The notes under the pieces were generated by a model. It searched no databases and had not been told where the DNA came from. It saw only the letters and a program-made list of their open reading frames with translations. Source: Bacillota bacterium (GTDB lineage: Bacteria; Bacillota; Sulfobacillia; Sulfobacillales; Sulfobacillaceae). From it: a stretch of DNA of 35,889 nt. Both the position numbers and the translations under genes were made by a program. This document shows, piece after piece, positions 25,033 to 33,293 of the stretch (position 1 is the first letter of the stretch; each line of letters opens with the position of its first letter). Location of the stretch: NCBI GenBank assembly GCA_021806205.1, contig JAJZXX010000178.1, positions 1 through 35,889 on the forward strand, read 5' to 3'.

Positions 25033-26073
25033 ATGGAAGTGTACTGTGCGAACTGTGGGCAAGATCGCCGTGTTGCCATCGTAGAGCGTCGAGAGACATA
25101 CCCCGTGCGCGGAGAGCCAATCACTGTTGACGCAAAAGTCGCTGTATGTCAGACCTGCCATCAAGACATTTCCGTCGCATCGCTCGATGACGATAATCTT
25201 GAAACGGCTTTCAACCAGTACCGTCAGTTGCATGGGTTTTTAACAGCAAAAGAAATCGTTCATCTTCGGGAACGTTACGACTTGTCTCAGCGACGATTAG
25301 CCGGTTTGTTAGGATGGGGAGCTATCACGATTCAACGGTACGAAAATGGTGGAATACAGGACGTTGCACACGATCAAATACTCCGTTCGCTCTCGGATCC
25401 AAACGCCGTAAAATACTACCTCTTACAGCCCAGCTGTCGACTGACACCTGGACAACGGGCACAGCTGGAAGCGGCGTTGCAGGCGCGACCGACCGTCGCG
25501 CCGTGGGAACGCGTCAAGGCGGAGTTAACGCGGGCGATGAATCGTGGGGGCATAGAACAAGGATTTCGATCTTTTGATGTCGAATGGCTGGAGCAAGTTG
25601 TGCTATGGTTTGCCGTTCATGTGCCGGGAGAATTGTATAAAACTAAACTTGCGAAACTCTTGTGGCTTGCCGACTTTTGGCACTTCCGCCGAGAGCGTGT
25701 ATCCTTGACAGGGTTGGCTTATGCCCGAGTGCCGCACGGTCCTATGCCCGACCACTATCTGGCCTTGCTTGACGTGATGGAGACGGATGGTGTGGTGACA
25801 CTCAACGAAGATGACTTCGATCCCAAAAAAGCTGCGATTATACCGCGAGAACCGTCGGATGATGCAGAGTTTTCCGCCGTGGAAATGGACACGTTGCGTA
25901 CCATCTTGCGCCATTTTGGCGCGAAACGGGCGGTAGACCTAAGCGAGGAGTCGCATCAGGAAACGACGTGGGTTAGGCGGGCTGATGGAGACATCATTCC
26001 GTACACCGAAGCCGACACGCTTCGCATGCTCGATGGCCTACTCGTCCCGGATGCGCAGAATCCTTTCGCGTAA
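25033..26073 (+). CDS. Antitoxin with MqsA-like zinc finger, HTH and C-terminal Panacea/SocA-like domain
   Basis: This 346-residue protein joins three parts. Residues 1-50 hold two Cys pairs (Cys5/Cys8 and Cys39/Cys42), like the zinc-binding toxin-neutralising domain of MqsA. Residues 66-120 form an Xre-type HTH (LTAKEIVHLRERYDLSQRRL, then LLGWGAITIQRYENG), as in MqsA. Residues 180-310 match the Panacea/DUF4065 (SocA, GepA) domain, including LYKTKLAKLLWLADFW and ARVPHGPMPD. MqsA itself is only about 130 residues. The start at ATG 25033 is chosen because AGAGGAGG lies eight bases upstream; longer in-frame starts would overlap the toxin gene. It follows the toxin by 14 bases and probably represses the operon through the palindrome at 24617. 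Confidence 0.85.
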   Translation: MEVYCANCGQDRRVAIVERRETYPVRGEPITVDAKVAVCQTCHQDISVASLDDDNLETAFNQYRQLHGFLTAKEIVHLRERYDLSQRRLAGLLGWGAITIQRYENGGIQDVAHDQILRSLSDPNAVKYYLLQPSCRLTPGQRAQLEAALQARPTVAPWERVKAELTRAMNRGGIEQGFRSFDVEWLEQVVLWFAVHVPGELYKTKLAKLLWLADFWHFRRERVSLTGLAYARVPHGPMPDHYLALLDVMETDGVVTLNEDDFDPKKAAIIPREPSDDAEFSAVEMDTLRTILRHFGAKRAVDLSEESHQETTWVRRADGDIIPYTEADTLRMLDGLLVPDAQNPFA

Positions 26074-26104
26074 CAGCACCGATGTTCGTAGGAAGTGCTT
26101 CTAA

Positions 26105-26137
26105 GACAGTCGTTGCACATTGCTGCGGCTGTTTTTT
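26105..26137 (+). terminator. Rho-independent terminator of the toxin-antitoxin operon
   Basis: ACAGTCG (26106-26112) pairs with CGGCTGT (26126-26132) through one G-U pair, around a 13-base loop, and is followed by six T (26132-26137). It lies 32 bases after the antitoxin stop and closes the two-gene unit. Confidence 0.7.
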
Positions 26138-26194
26138 GATGTGCGTCGACACCGTTGAGTAAAATCCCTGCGTAGAATGAGACGAGATTGATCC

Positions 26195-26422
26195 ATGCCA
26201 TCGTACATCGACCCGCACAAACTCACGCCCCATAGTTCTAATGCTTTATTTGATCCGCTGCCCGAAAATGTGTATCAAACCTTAAAGAATGATATTGCCG
26301 AGCTTGGATTTCGCGACGCGTTGCAAGTCACAGCGGGCTTCACGATTATTGCCGGACACTATTGCCGACGATTGGCGATGCGATTCAAGGCCTGTCCGGG
26401 GACAATCTGGTATCCGACTTGA
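26195..26422 (+). pseudogene. ParB-like N-terminal domain fragment
   Basis: This 75-codon frame resembles the N-terminal ParB/sulfiredoxin-like domain. It shows YIDPHKLTPHSSNALF, then YQTLKNDIAELGFRDALQV and FTIIAGHYCRRLA, where intact relatives read xIxxGHxRxxA. Similarity stops just after the GH motif, and the frame ends soon after at 26422, so only the first domain of a longer protein remains. ParB-domain proteins of this kind are common on phages and plasmids. It lies next to the toxin-antitoxin unit in a zone of decay. Confidence 0.55.
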
Positions 26423-26870
26423 CCCTGCGATATCTCCGAAACGCAGTAGGGGTGGTCAGGGCACGATACGATTAGTCGACGCCCATGGATTTACGATGGG
26501 TACCACGCCGGTTTCATCGCCTTATGAATTCTCCTGGTCATTCCCCCCGTCGCCACTGGATTATTAACGCTCTTGGCGGAGGTCCAATGGCGTTAATCGC
26601 AATGGTCAGCGCAGTTTGCCGGAGTCATCGGGGCGAGTCTGTTTGCCATCAGTGGTTTTTACACGCATCGTATCCGTGTGGACCTCGATGAAAGCTTAGT
26701 ACACCACTTGATTTGCCCTATGGGACGCAAATCCCCAGGGCTTCGCGAGTATTGATGCTTTGTTTATGGCCCACACATCCGCCTTATCAATGACCGCCCC
26801 CAGGGTGAAAGATGCGGCAGGAATCCTCGAAATGCGTTAGGATGAAGGTAGACAGGAAGGAGGCTATCCC
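26423..26870. other. Gene-free stretch, probably decayed DNA
   Basis: No frame in this interval carries a recognisable domain or a good ribosome binding site until AAGGAGG at 26857-26863. It follows the broken ParB-like fragment and probably contains its degraded remainder. Confidence 0.4.
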
Positions 26871-27923
26871 ATCGACGAATGGCGTAAATCCTGGCACTGG
26901 GGACAGGAATATTTCCGTGATGTGCGCCCGGCTGTCATAGGTGGGCTCGAACCGCTTTACAACCGGGCCAATGTCATCCCCAACCCTCGATTAAGGGAAC
27001 AGGCTCTGTCCTCGCTTCAAACCAAACAGTTCCATTGTGAAGGAGGCGGCGTCTTTGGGGGACCGTCCCGCGACCAAAGGGGGCTACTCTTTAGCTTCCT
27101 GGTGCCCTATCAAACGTTATGTGATTATTTGGATACCGTAACCGATCGGGGACCCTCCCAAGATCCTGTGAACTTGCGAGCACTACATCAATCCCTGTTG
27201 GACGCGGTAAATCCCAACGCTCCCACGCACGCGTATTACCGCTATCATCCAGACCAAGATGACGGGGAATATGCGCAATCCTTAGTACAGGATGCCCGGG
27301 CCGCGTTGTTACGATTTCCTGGCTACAGCGCCGTCCAAGAGTCGCTGACTACACTTGTCAAGTTATACGTGGATCTGCAGGTTTTCAAGCACGGTCCTAC
27401 GGACCAAAGGATCCGGCGCCTCACCGAATGGTTTAATGGACATTCCGCAACGGGGCTAACCTCGGAACTTTCGTGGTGGGAATTTTCTGCGGCCGCCGGA
27501 TCGACCCTCGGTCTCTTCGCGCTTTTGAATTTGGCTTTAGACCCCAATCCCGACCCCGCCATAGTAGACCAGGTCATGTCCCTTTATTTTCCGTGGCTGG
27601 GAGCCCTACACATCCTATTAGACTATTACGTCGACCAAGAAGAAGATCGTCTGGGCGGAGACCTTAATTTTGTTACATACTATGCATCAAAGCGCCAAGC
27701 GGTGGACTCCATCCGCCGCATCTACCGCCGCATCTTGCGCGAGGCCCAGCACTTGCCGGACGCCGCGTTTCACCGATATGTCGCCAAAGGTCTTTTAGGC
27801 TTTTATCTCTCCGACCACAAAGTGCGTTGGCGCCCCTCGCCGTTCACCTGTCAACTCCTGGCTAGTGGCGGCACGATTAGCGTCGGGATCTATTTCGCCG
27901 CCCTGGTGGGCAGATCCCGCTAA
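26871..27923 (+). CDS. Tetraprenyl-beta-curcumene synthase-like protein (YtpB, DUF2600 family)
   Basis: This terpene synthase family cyclises a C35 tetraprenyl diphosphate to tetraprenyl-beta-curcumene, the precursor of sporulene-type lipids in Bacillus. Diagnostic segments are PRLREQALSSLQTKQFHCEG, QTLCDYLDTVTDR (the acidic metal-binding site) and LDYYVDQEEDRLGGDLNF. Similarity to B. subtilis YtpB extends upstream of the first GTG (26922) into YFRDVRP. In that reading frame, which is open from 26841, the only well-placed start is an ATC at 26871, seven bases after a perfect AAGGAGG. From ATC the protein is 350 residues; from GTG it is 333. The start call is therefore provisional. It converges on recQ with a four-base overlap of stops. 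Confidence 0.85.
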   Translation: MDEWRKSWHWGQEYFRDVRPAVIGGLEPLYNRANVIPNPRLREQALSSLQTKQFHCEGGGVFGGPSRDQRGLLFSFLVPYQTLCDYLDTVTDRGPSQDPVNLRALHQSLLDAVNPNAPTHAYYRYHPDQDDGEYAQSLVQDARAALLRFPGYSAVQESLTTLVKLYVDLQVFKHGPTDQRIRRLTEWFNGHSATGLTSELSWWEFSAAAGSTLGLFALLNLALDPNPDPAIVDQVMSLYFPWLGALHILLDYYVDQEEDRLGGDLNFVTYYASKRQAVDSIRRIYRRILREAQHLPDAAFHRYVAKGLLGFYLSDHKVRWRPSPFTCQLLASGGTISVGIYFAALVGRSR

Positions 27924-29980
27924 ATATCGCGGTCTTTTGCGCGAGCGGACCGGTGAACATACACGGCCCGGGCCACAGCCCATAGGTCAAACCCATAAGC
28001 GCCGTCTAAGGCCTCATAAAGTGGCCGCAATCGATGGGTGCCCAGACGGTCCATGATGGACCGCATCAGGGCGTAATCCTTTTCCGAAAACAGTTGCAAA
28101 ACATAATGCTTCCAGTCCTCTTCGGGTGCATTTTCGATCCACTCGATGAGATAGGCGCGAACCGTACTTTCGGTGCGCCCCACTTCCCCCGCCACTTGAT
28201 TCCAAGGCGTCCCTTTGCGAAAGTGCCAGACAGCCCGATCCCGTGCGGATGCCGGATCGATGCCCTCCGCATCGATATGATCAGGCTGGCCAATCACTGC
28301 AAGTAGTTGATCTTGGTATTTTCTAAGCCTTTTGGGCCCCATCCCACGGGATTGCGCCAATTCTTGAAGCGTCGAAGGTCGTTTAATGGCGATGCCCATG
28401 AGATCGGCATCACTTAGCACCATGTAGGGTGGTATTCCCTCCAATTTAGCCTGATCCAGCCGCCATAATCGCAATCGATGCGTCAAATCCGCATCCGGCC
28501 GCTTCACGACCGGCACGCTAGCGGGCGCCTGGCACCGATCACAGCAAGGCTTTTCGGACCGTACCGTTTGATTATAATAGCGCAGCAAAACGGTGCGCCG
28601 ACAATCGTTCGCCTCGATATAACCCACCATGTGCTCAAACAGGCGACAGCGCTCTTCCCAAAGCCTAATCATGCGATGCAACACCGCTTCGCCCTGGCTT
28701 TTCACGTCATCCGACAAACGGGTCACGCGAATGCCTCGCATAACGGGCTCCGTCAGCACCGTCCCGCGATCCTCCAAAAAGGAGAGCACGACCGTAACGG
28801 GGACCTGATGCGGGTCCAGTTCCCAGACCACCGGTCTATCCAGGGGTTGTGCAGCCACACGATTGACCAGGGTGCGCACTGCCTCAGAATCGGGCCGATC
28901 ATCCCGCATCCACTTTTCGCGCCGATAGAGATCGTGGGGCTGTATCACCATGCTAACCTCCGCGGGCCGCCCATCTCGCCCAGCCCGACCAATTTCCTGA
29001 TAGTAAGCATCGAGGGAGTCCGGCACACCCACATGAATAACGCGACGAATATCCGCCCGATCAATCCCCATCCCGAAAGCAGTGGTCGCCACCACAATTC
29101 GAATCGAGCGGTCAGCGAATCCCTGTTCAATGGCACGGCGCTGGGACGGTTCCAATCCAGCATGGTAGGCACAGACTGCTTCGCTCAGCGACTGTCCAAG
29201 CACGCCAGCCCATCTTTGTGCACCCTGGCGGCTCGGGGTGTAAACAATGACGCCCCCATCGGTTTCCCGTGCCAAGCGGGTCACCTGCTGGCGTTGTTGG
29301 CTGGTGCTGGACACCATCTTCACCGCTAAGAAGAGGTTAGGTCGATCGACGGGTCCATCGATCATCCCAAAGGGTTCCCGGTCCAACGTCAGGTGCCAGC
29401 GGATGTCTGCCCTGACGCGGTCCGTGGCCGTCGCGGTGAGAGCCAAAACCGGTGGATTGCCGACAATCTCGCGGAACTTTCGGATTCTCCGGTACTCGGG
29501 GCGAAAATCATAGCCCCATTCCGAAATGCAGTGCGCTTCGTCCACCACCAATAACCGCGGGGGTTTGTCGCGCATGCTCCTTCGAAAACGGGCATCGACC
29601 AGTCTTTCCGGAGCCACATAAAGGAGACGGATGGCGCCCTTTGTCCATTCCGTGATAACAACGTGCTGCTCAGATTCGGTCAACTGTCCCGTCAAGGCAT
29701 AGCTATTGATATGGAGCGCACGCATGCGGGCGGCCTGATGATGCATGAGCGCCACCAGCGGAGAGACCACCAAGACCTGGTCATCCCAAAACACACTAGG
29801 CAATTGATAGCAAAGAGACTTACCGGCCCCGGTGGCGACCACCGCCAATACCGATTGACCGGCTAGGACGCGGGCAATCACGGCTGCCTGAAATGGATGC
29901 AACGCGCCAATCCCAAAACGCCCAGTCAATACTGTGTGAAGCCGATTTTGATCGGATGGCGTCATCAATACCGAGCTCAT
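27920..29980 (-). CDS. recQ: ATP-dependent DNA helicase RecQ
   Basis: This 686-residue 3'-5' DNA helicase acts in recombination and fork repair. Motif I is VATGAGKSLCYQLP with Lys54. Motif II is VVDEAHCISEWGYDFRPEYR, motif III ALTATAT and motif VI QEIGRAGRDGRP. A zinc-binding RQC region (CRRTVLLRYYNQ, CCDRCQ) follows. An HRDC domain lies near 500-570, and a C-terminal HTH-like extension (NQVAGEVGRTESTVRAYL) covers the last 100 residues. The ATG at 29980 overlaps the stop of the upstream exonuclease gene (ATGA); a TTG at 30013 is possible but would overlap more. The C-terminal extension resembles the HTH tails of some bacterial RecQ proteins. Confidence 0.95.
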   Translation of the reverse strand: MSSVLMTPSDQNRLHTVLTGRFGIGALHPFQAAVIARVLAGQSVLAVVATGAGKSLCYQLPSVFWDDQVLVVSPLVALMHHQAARMRALHINSYALTGQLTESEQHVVITEWTKGAIRLLYVAPERLVDARFRRSMRDKPPRLLVVDEAHCISEWGYDFRPEYRRIRKFREIVGNPPVLALTATATDRVRADIRWHLTLDREPFGMIDGPVDRPNLFLAVKMVSSTSQQRQQVTRLARETDGGVIVYTPSRQGAQRWAGVLGQSLSEAVCAYHAGLEPSQRRAIEQGFADRSIRIVVATTAFGMGIDRADIRRVIHVGVPDSLDAYYQEIGRAGRDGRPAEVSMVIQPHDLYRREKWMRDDRPDSEAVRTLVNRVAAQPLDRPVVWELDPHQVPVTVVLSFLEDRGTVLTEPVMRGIRVTRLSDDVKSQGEAVLHRMIRLWEERCRLFEHMVGYIEANDCRRTVLLRYYNQTVRSEKPCCDRCQAPASVPVVKRPDADLTHRLRLWRLDQAKLEGIPPYMVLSDADLMGIAIKRPSTLQELAQSRGMGPKRLRKYQDQLLAVIGQPDHIDAEGIDPASARDRAVWHFRKGTPWNQVAGEVGRTESTVRAYLIEWIENAPEEDWKHYVLQLFSEKDYALMRSIMDRLGTHRLRPLYEALDGAYGFDLWAVARAVYVHRSARAKDRDI

Positions 29981-30777
29981 ACCAAACCGGGCGCACGACC
30001 GAGCCTTTGCCAAGCCTTCAAGAACTCTGCCCAGATTTGGTTCTCATCGTCCTGAATCCAATGCCAAGCGCTGTCCTGGAATGTTTTCAGCCCGCCTTCA
30101 TCGATCCACCCGCGGTGGTAGGCGTAATGCATAAAAATCAATGCCGTCGTGAGCACGTCGTGACTACAATACTGCCGGATCGTATCAATATCGCCTTCAG
30201 AAAAGAGCTCCAGAACATCCCGACCATCCACGCCAAGTTTGCCTGGGACGCCGACCACCAATGCGGCCTCGTCTAAACTCACCTTGGAAGACGCACCATA
30301 TCCACTCAGCGTATCCATAAGATCGAGATGGGACTCCTCATCGAACCGCTTGCGATAGCCATGATACGGTTCACCCACGCGATAAAAGGCGGAAACCGGG
30401 ATACTGTGATGAAGCGCTCGCCAAAGCAGTGTCGGAATGTCAAATCCACCGCTATTCCAACCTACTAAACGAGGCTTCAAATCTTCAATGACCTGAAAAA
30501 AATCGCGTATGATTGAGGCTTCCCCGTCGTGAGGGGCCCCCAAGGGGCCCAAGCGCCGAATGACTCCCGTCTCGTCGATGAGGGCAGCCGCGATCGCCAC
30601 CACTTGATGAAAGGGAGGCTTTAAAAAATCCGAGCGACCGTCTGTCTCTTCCCTGCGGCACCGCATCATTTCCTGACCGATGGCCTGATCGGTTGTCTTT
30701 TCCTGTATATTCAACCACCGTCGGCCAATTTCGGCATCGGGTACGGTTTCGATATCAAAAACCATCCAGTAGCGCAT
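29977..30777 (-). CDS. PolB-like 3'-5' exonuclease (DEDDy family)
   Basis: This 266-residue protein matches predicted 3'-5' exonucleases related to the proofreading domain of family B polymerases. The Exo I motif is MVFDIETVPD (Asp8, Glu10), Exo II is LVGWNSGGFDIPTL and Exo III is IRQYCSHDVLTT. LDLMDTLSGYG is typical of this subfamily. A GGGGGAGG lies just before the ATG. The stop overlaps the recQ start (ATGA), so it is tightly coupled to RecQ, which suggests joint work on DNA ends; this is inference from operon structure. Confidence 0.88.
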   Translation of the reverse strand: MRYWMVFDIETVPDAEIGRRWLNIQEKTTDQAIGQEMMRCRREETDGRSDFLKPPFHQVVAIAAALIDETGVIRRLGPLGAPHDGEASIIRDFFQVIEDLKPRLVGWNSGGFDIPTLLWRALHHSIPVSAFYRVGEPYHGYRKRFDEESHLDLMDTLSGYGASSKVSLDEAALVVGVPGKLGVDGRDVLELFSEGDIDTIRQYCSHDVLTTALIFMHYAYHRGWIDEGGLKTFQDSAWHWIQDDENQIWAEFLKAWQRLGRAPGLV

Positions 30778-30794
30778 AACCTCCCCCTAACTCA

Positions 30795-31205
30795 TTAGAA
30801 ACGGCCTCGGGGCCGATGGACCGCACAATACCCGGACAGCGACTCGTCGCAGCGCGAACACAGTGGTGCGGCACAGACCGTGCAATATGAGACGGCCCAC
30901 CGATGGTGAGCACGACACATCAATTCCCGTAGATCGACGGGCCGATAGGGGCGCGACTGCGGCCGGCGTGGAGGGGGTGTCGAGGTCTTTTTGGGGACTT
31001 CGGCGCGGCCCTGGGTAATTTCCCGGTAGGCCCAGGTCACACGCTTCATAATCTCTTCGTGCCGGGCACGTTCCTTGGGATTCGCCGCATATTGATCAGG
31101 ATGGTTCATGCGAACCATCCTTAAATATTGAGCCCGGACCATGTCATGGGATGATCCAGGAGGCACACCTAAAATACTCCAGGCATCCTCAGCGGTCCGA
31201 GTCAT
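30795..31205 (-). CDS. J-domain protein with C-terminal zinc-binding cluster
   Basis: This 136-residue protein has an N-terminal J domain (about 5-68) with the HPD motif at 35-37 (MNHPDQYA), which would stimulate an Hsp70 ATPase. A basic Pro-rich linker (PPPRRPQSRPYRP) leads to a tail with ordered Cys and His residues: CRAHH, YCTVC, PLCSRC and GYCAVH. This tail looks like a small B-box-like zinc ribbon. The usual DnaJ G/F region, CxxCxGxG repeats and C-terminal domains are absent, so it is not DnaJ itself. It starts within the stop of the PLP enzyme gene (ATGA) and precedes the exonuclease by 17 bases. Its client is unknown. Confidence 0.85.
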   Translation of the reverse strand: MTRTAEDAWSILGVPPGSSHDMVRAQYLRMVRMNHPDQYAANPKERARHEEIMKRVTWAYREITQGRAEVPKKTSTPPPRRPQSRPYRPVDLRELMCRAHHRWAVSYCTVCAAPLCSRCDESLSGYCAVHRPRGRF

Positions 31206-32371
31206 AGCGTCTGCACTCCCGAAAGGGCTTGGTTCACATCGAAAAGCAAGTCCTCTACGTCTTCAATGCCCACCGACAGCCGAATTAACCCATCGACGAT
31301 GCCCCGCTTTGCGCGTTCGTCATGTGGCACTGCCGCATGGGTCATGCTGGCCGGATGACCTGCCAAGGATTCTACGCCACCTAAACTTTCTGCGAGAGAA
31401 AACAGGTTGAAGCGCTCTAACACCATTTTCGCGACGGCCATGGCGTCACGATGCGCCGCCGGCTTGACCACGAAGCTCACCATGCCGCCTGGGGTCTTCA
31501 TTTGGGATGTGGCTTGTTTGCCCTGATAGGATGGATAATACACGGTCTGGACAGCCTGGTGGGTGGAAAGAAAATCGGCAATTTTCTGTGCGTTATGGGC
31601 ATGCCGCTCCATACGCACCCCTAAGGTTTTCAAGCCCCGTAGGGTTAGCCAGGCCTCAAACGGTCCGAGCGTTGCACCAGCCGTATTGCGAATGAACTTC
31701 AGTGTCTTGATGATCTCGGGATCTTGGGCAATGGCGACTCCACCGATCACATCCGAGTGCCCCCCAATATATTTGGTGGTGGAATGCACCACCACGTCCG
31801 CACCCCAATCTAAGGGGTTTTGATTGTACGGGGAGGCAAACGTATTATCGACCACAAGCCGCGCGCCACATTGCTTGGAGACATTCGCTACCGCTTTAAT
31901 GTCAATAACCCCTAACAGCGGATTGGAAGGCGTTTCTATCCACACGAGTCGCGCCGACGAGCGCTGAATGACCTCCGTCAGTTCGTCAAGAGAGGCCATG
32001 TCTACATAGTGCGTCTCAATGCCTTGGGGACGATAGACTCGCTCCAGAAGGCGGTACACCCCCCCATAGAGGTCAAGTGCCGCCACGATCTGATCCCCTG
32101 GTCCCAACTCCCTTAAAATAGCATCGCTGGCAGCCATGCCCGAGGAAAAGGCCACGGCGCCGATCCCATGCTCTAGCGAGGCTAAGGCTTCTTCGAGGGA
32201 CTCCCGGGTGGGATTGTCGTTACGTCCGTATTCATATCCGAGATGTTTGCCTAATTCGGGCTGGGTATACGTCGACGTCAGATAGACTGGAGGAACCGTG
32301 GCGCCGGTTCTAGGATCTGGCGATTGCCCGACGTGAATAGCTCGTGTATTAAATCCCTGATCATTCGGCAC
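31202..32371 (-). CDS. Cystathionine gamma-synthase/lyase family PLP enzyme
   Basis: This 389-residue enzyme belongs to the Cys/Met metabolism PLP family. Lys200 in HSTTKYIGGHSDVIGG is the PLP lysine, Asp175 in VVDNTFASPY contacts the cofactor, and YGRNDNPTR and SSGMAA are typical substrate and phosphate-binding elements. SLGGVESLAGHPASMTHA is the C-terminal signature. The sequence alone does not separate cystathionine gamma-synthase, gamma-lyase and O-acetylhomoserine-using forms. The start is GTG at 32371, with AGGAGGG six bases upstream. That ribosome binding site abuts a strong inverted repeat (32382-32405). It is the first gene of a unit with the J-domain, exonuclease and RecQ genes. Confidence 0.93.
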   Translation of the reverse strand: MPNDQGFNTRAIHVGQSPDPRTGATVPPVYLTSTYTQPELGKHLGYEYGRNDNPTRESLEEALASLEHGIGAVAFSSGMAASDAILRELGPGDQIVAALDLYGGVYRLLERVYRPQGIETHYVDMASLDELTEVIQRSSARLVWIETPSNPLLGVIDIKAVANVSKQCGARLVVDNTFASPYNQNPLDWGADVVVHSTTKYIGGHSDVIGGVAIAQDPEIIKTLKFIRNTAGATLGPFEAWLTLRGLKTLGVRMERHAHNAQKIADFLSTHQAVQTVYYPSYQGKQATSQMKTPGGMVSFVVKPAAHRDAMAVAKMVLERFNLFSLAESLGGVESLAGHPASMTHAAVPHDERAKRGIVDGLIRLSVGIEDVEDLLFDVNQALSGVQTL

Positions 32372-32381
32372 AATTTTCCCT

Positions 32382-32405
32382 CCTGGTTAAATCCATTTAA
32401 CCAGG
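32382..32405 (-). promoter_or_regulatory. Inverted repeat overlapping the ribosome binding site of the PLP enzyme gene
   Basis: CCTGGTTAAAT and ATTTAACCAGG form perfect 11-base arms around a two-base centre. In the transcript, the second arm runs into AGGAGGG, so a hairpin would tie up the first bases of the ribosome binding site. It could equally be a DNA operator. No T-box or SAM riboswitch was recognised upstream. Confidence 0.6.
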
Positions 32406-32450
32406 TGGTAGCACATTTGAAAAGCGAGCCCGGAATATGCCGATCTAAGA

Positions 32451-33008
32451 TCAGCTGTTCACCGCCACGGCATCCCACGACTCGTCTATGACTTGGCCAT
32501 AGGGGTCTAATCTGAACGAAAACGTGGCCATGTGCGTATTGGGGTCAAAATATAGCCGGTCAAAACTTTGACTGGGCAACGGAACGATGTCGACATAGTG
32601 TTCAAAGCTTAGGGTCGTCGATTGGTCGGTCAGATAGGACGAAATCGAAGACGTTTGAATGGGTGGGCGATACCCCAGCCTCTGGATAATGCCCTTCATA
32701 TTGATTGGAACGCTAAACGTCACGTACCAGGTATTGTCTCCGGTGTCTTGAACGGGTCCGTAGTTATAATTTCCTGGTATTTTCCATCGACCAATTTCGG
32801 ATTGGTTTCCGGTAATGGTCAGAATGTTCGAGGCAATATCGTGGCCAGACAGGGTCGGCGTGCTTAATACTTCCTGCACGGGTCCCGGCATAATTCCTAA
32901 AGACTGCGGATTATAGTTGCGCAAAGTAATAAATAAAATTACTGCGAGACTTAAGGCCATCAGAGCGGCAATGATAACCGTACCGGATGGGATCGTGCGC
33001 ATATCCAT
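32451..33008 (-). CDS. Membrane-anchored extracytoplasmic protein, function unknown
   Basis: This 185-residue protein has one N-terminal hydrophobic segment (about 8-29, VIIAALMALSLAVILFI) followed by a soluble, probably external, beta-rich domain with many Ser, Thr, Asn and Tyr residues. No lipobox, cysteine or known domain was recognised. Two in-frame ATG codons occur; a GGGGGGGG tract abuts the first (33008) and is six bases from the second (33002), so the shorter form may be the real one. It is divergent from the glycosyltransferase gene and separated from it by 285 bases of gene-free DNA. Confidence 0.7.
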   Translation of the reverse strand: MDMRTIPSGTVIIAALMALSLAVILFITLRNYNPQSLGIMPGPVQEVLSTPTLSGHDIASNILTITGNQSEIGRWKIPGNYNYGPVQDTGDNTWYVTFSVPINMKGIIQRLGYRPPIQTSSISSYLTDQSTTLSFEHYVDIVPLPSQSFDRLYFDPNTHMATFSFRLDPYGQVIDESWDAVAVNS

Positions 33009-33293
33009 CCCCCCCCGCTACGATGTATATGGACCAACAGCGTGAATATGACAGGGTGTCGCACGCTCAAAGATACCGGGTTATTTGCTTGTCTTTGATC
33101 CGTTTCGCTGGTCTCAGTTCGCTCACAACATATCGAAGGGCGATCCCCGAACAGCCAAGATGTGCCAGGTCTCCTTGGTTTGGGAAGTATTTCACCCCGA
33201 TATAGGCGGCTCATATACACCCTAAGACATGTAAATACGGTATGCTGAACAAGATCATTGATTTTCGATTTTCAAAAAAACAAAGGGGATACT

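Noticed and set aside
28478-29329. 283-codon plus-strand frame inside recQ
   Set aside because: It is the shadow of recQ, with a His/Pro-rich sequence and no domain.
32395-32425. T-box-like GGTGGTAGCAC sequence upstream of the PLP enzyme gene
   Set aside because: It reads on the plus strand, away from the gene, and no specifier loop or antiterminator is present.
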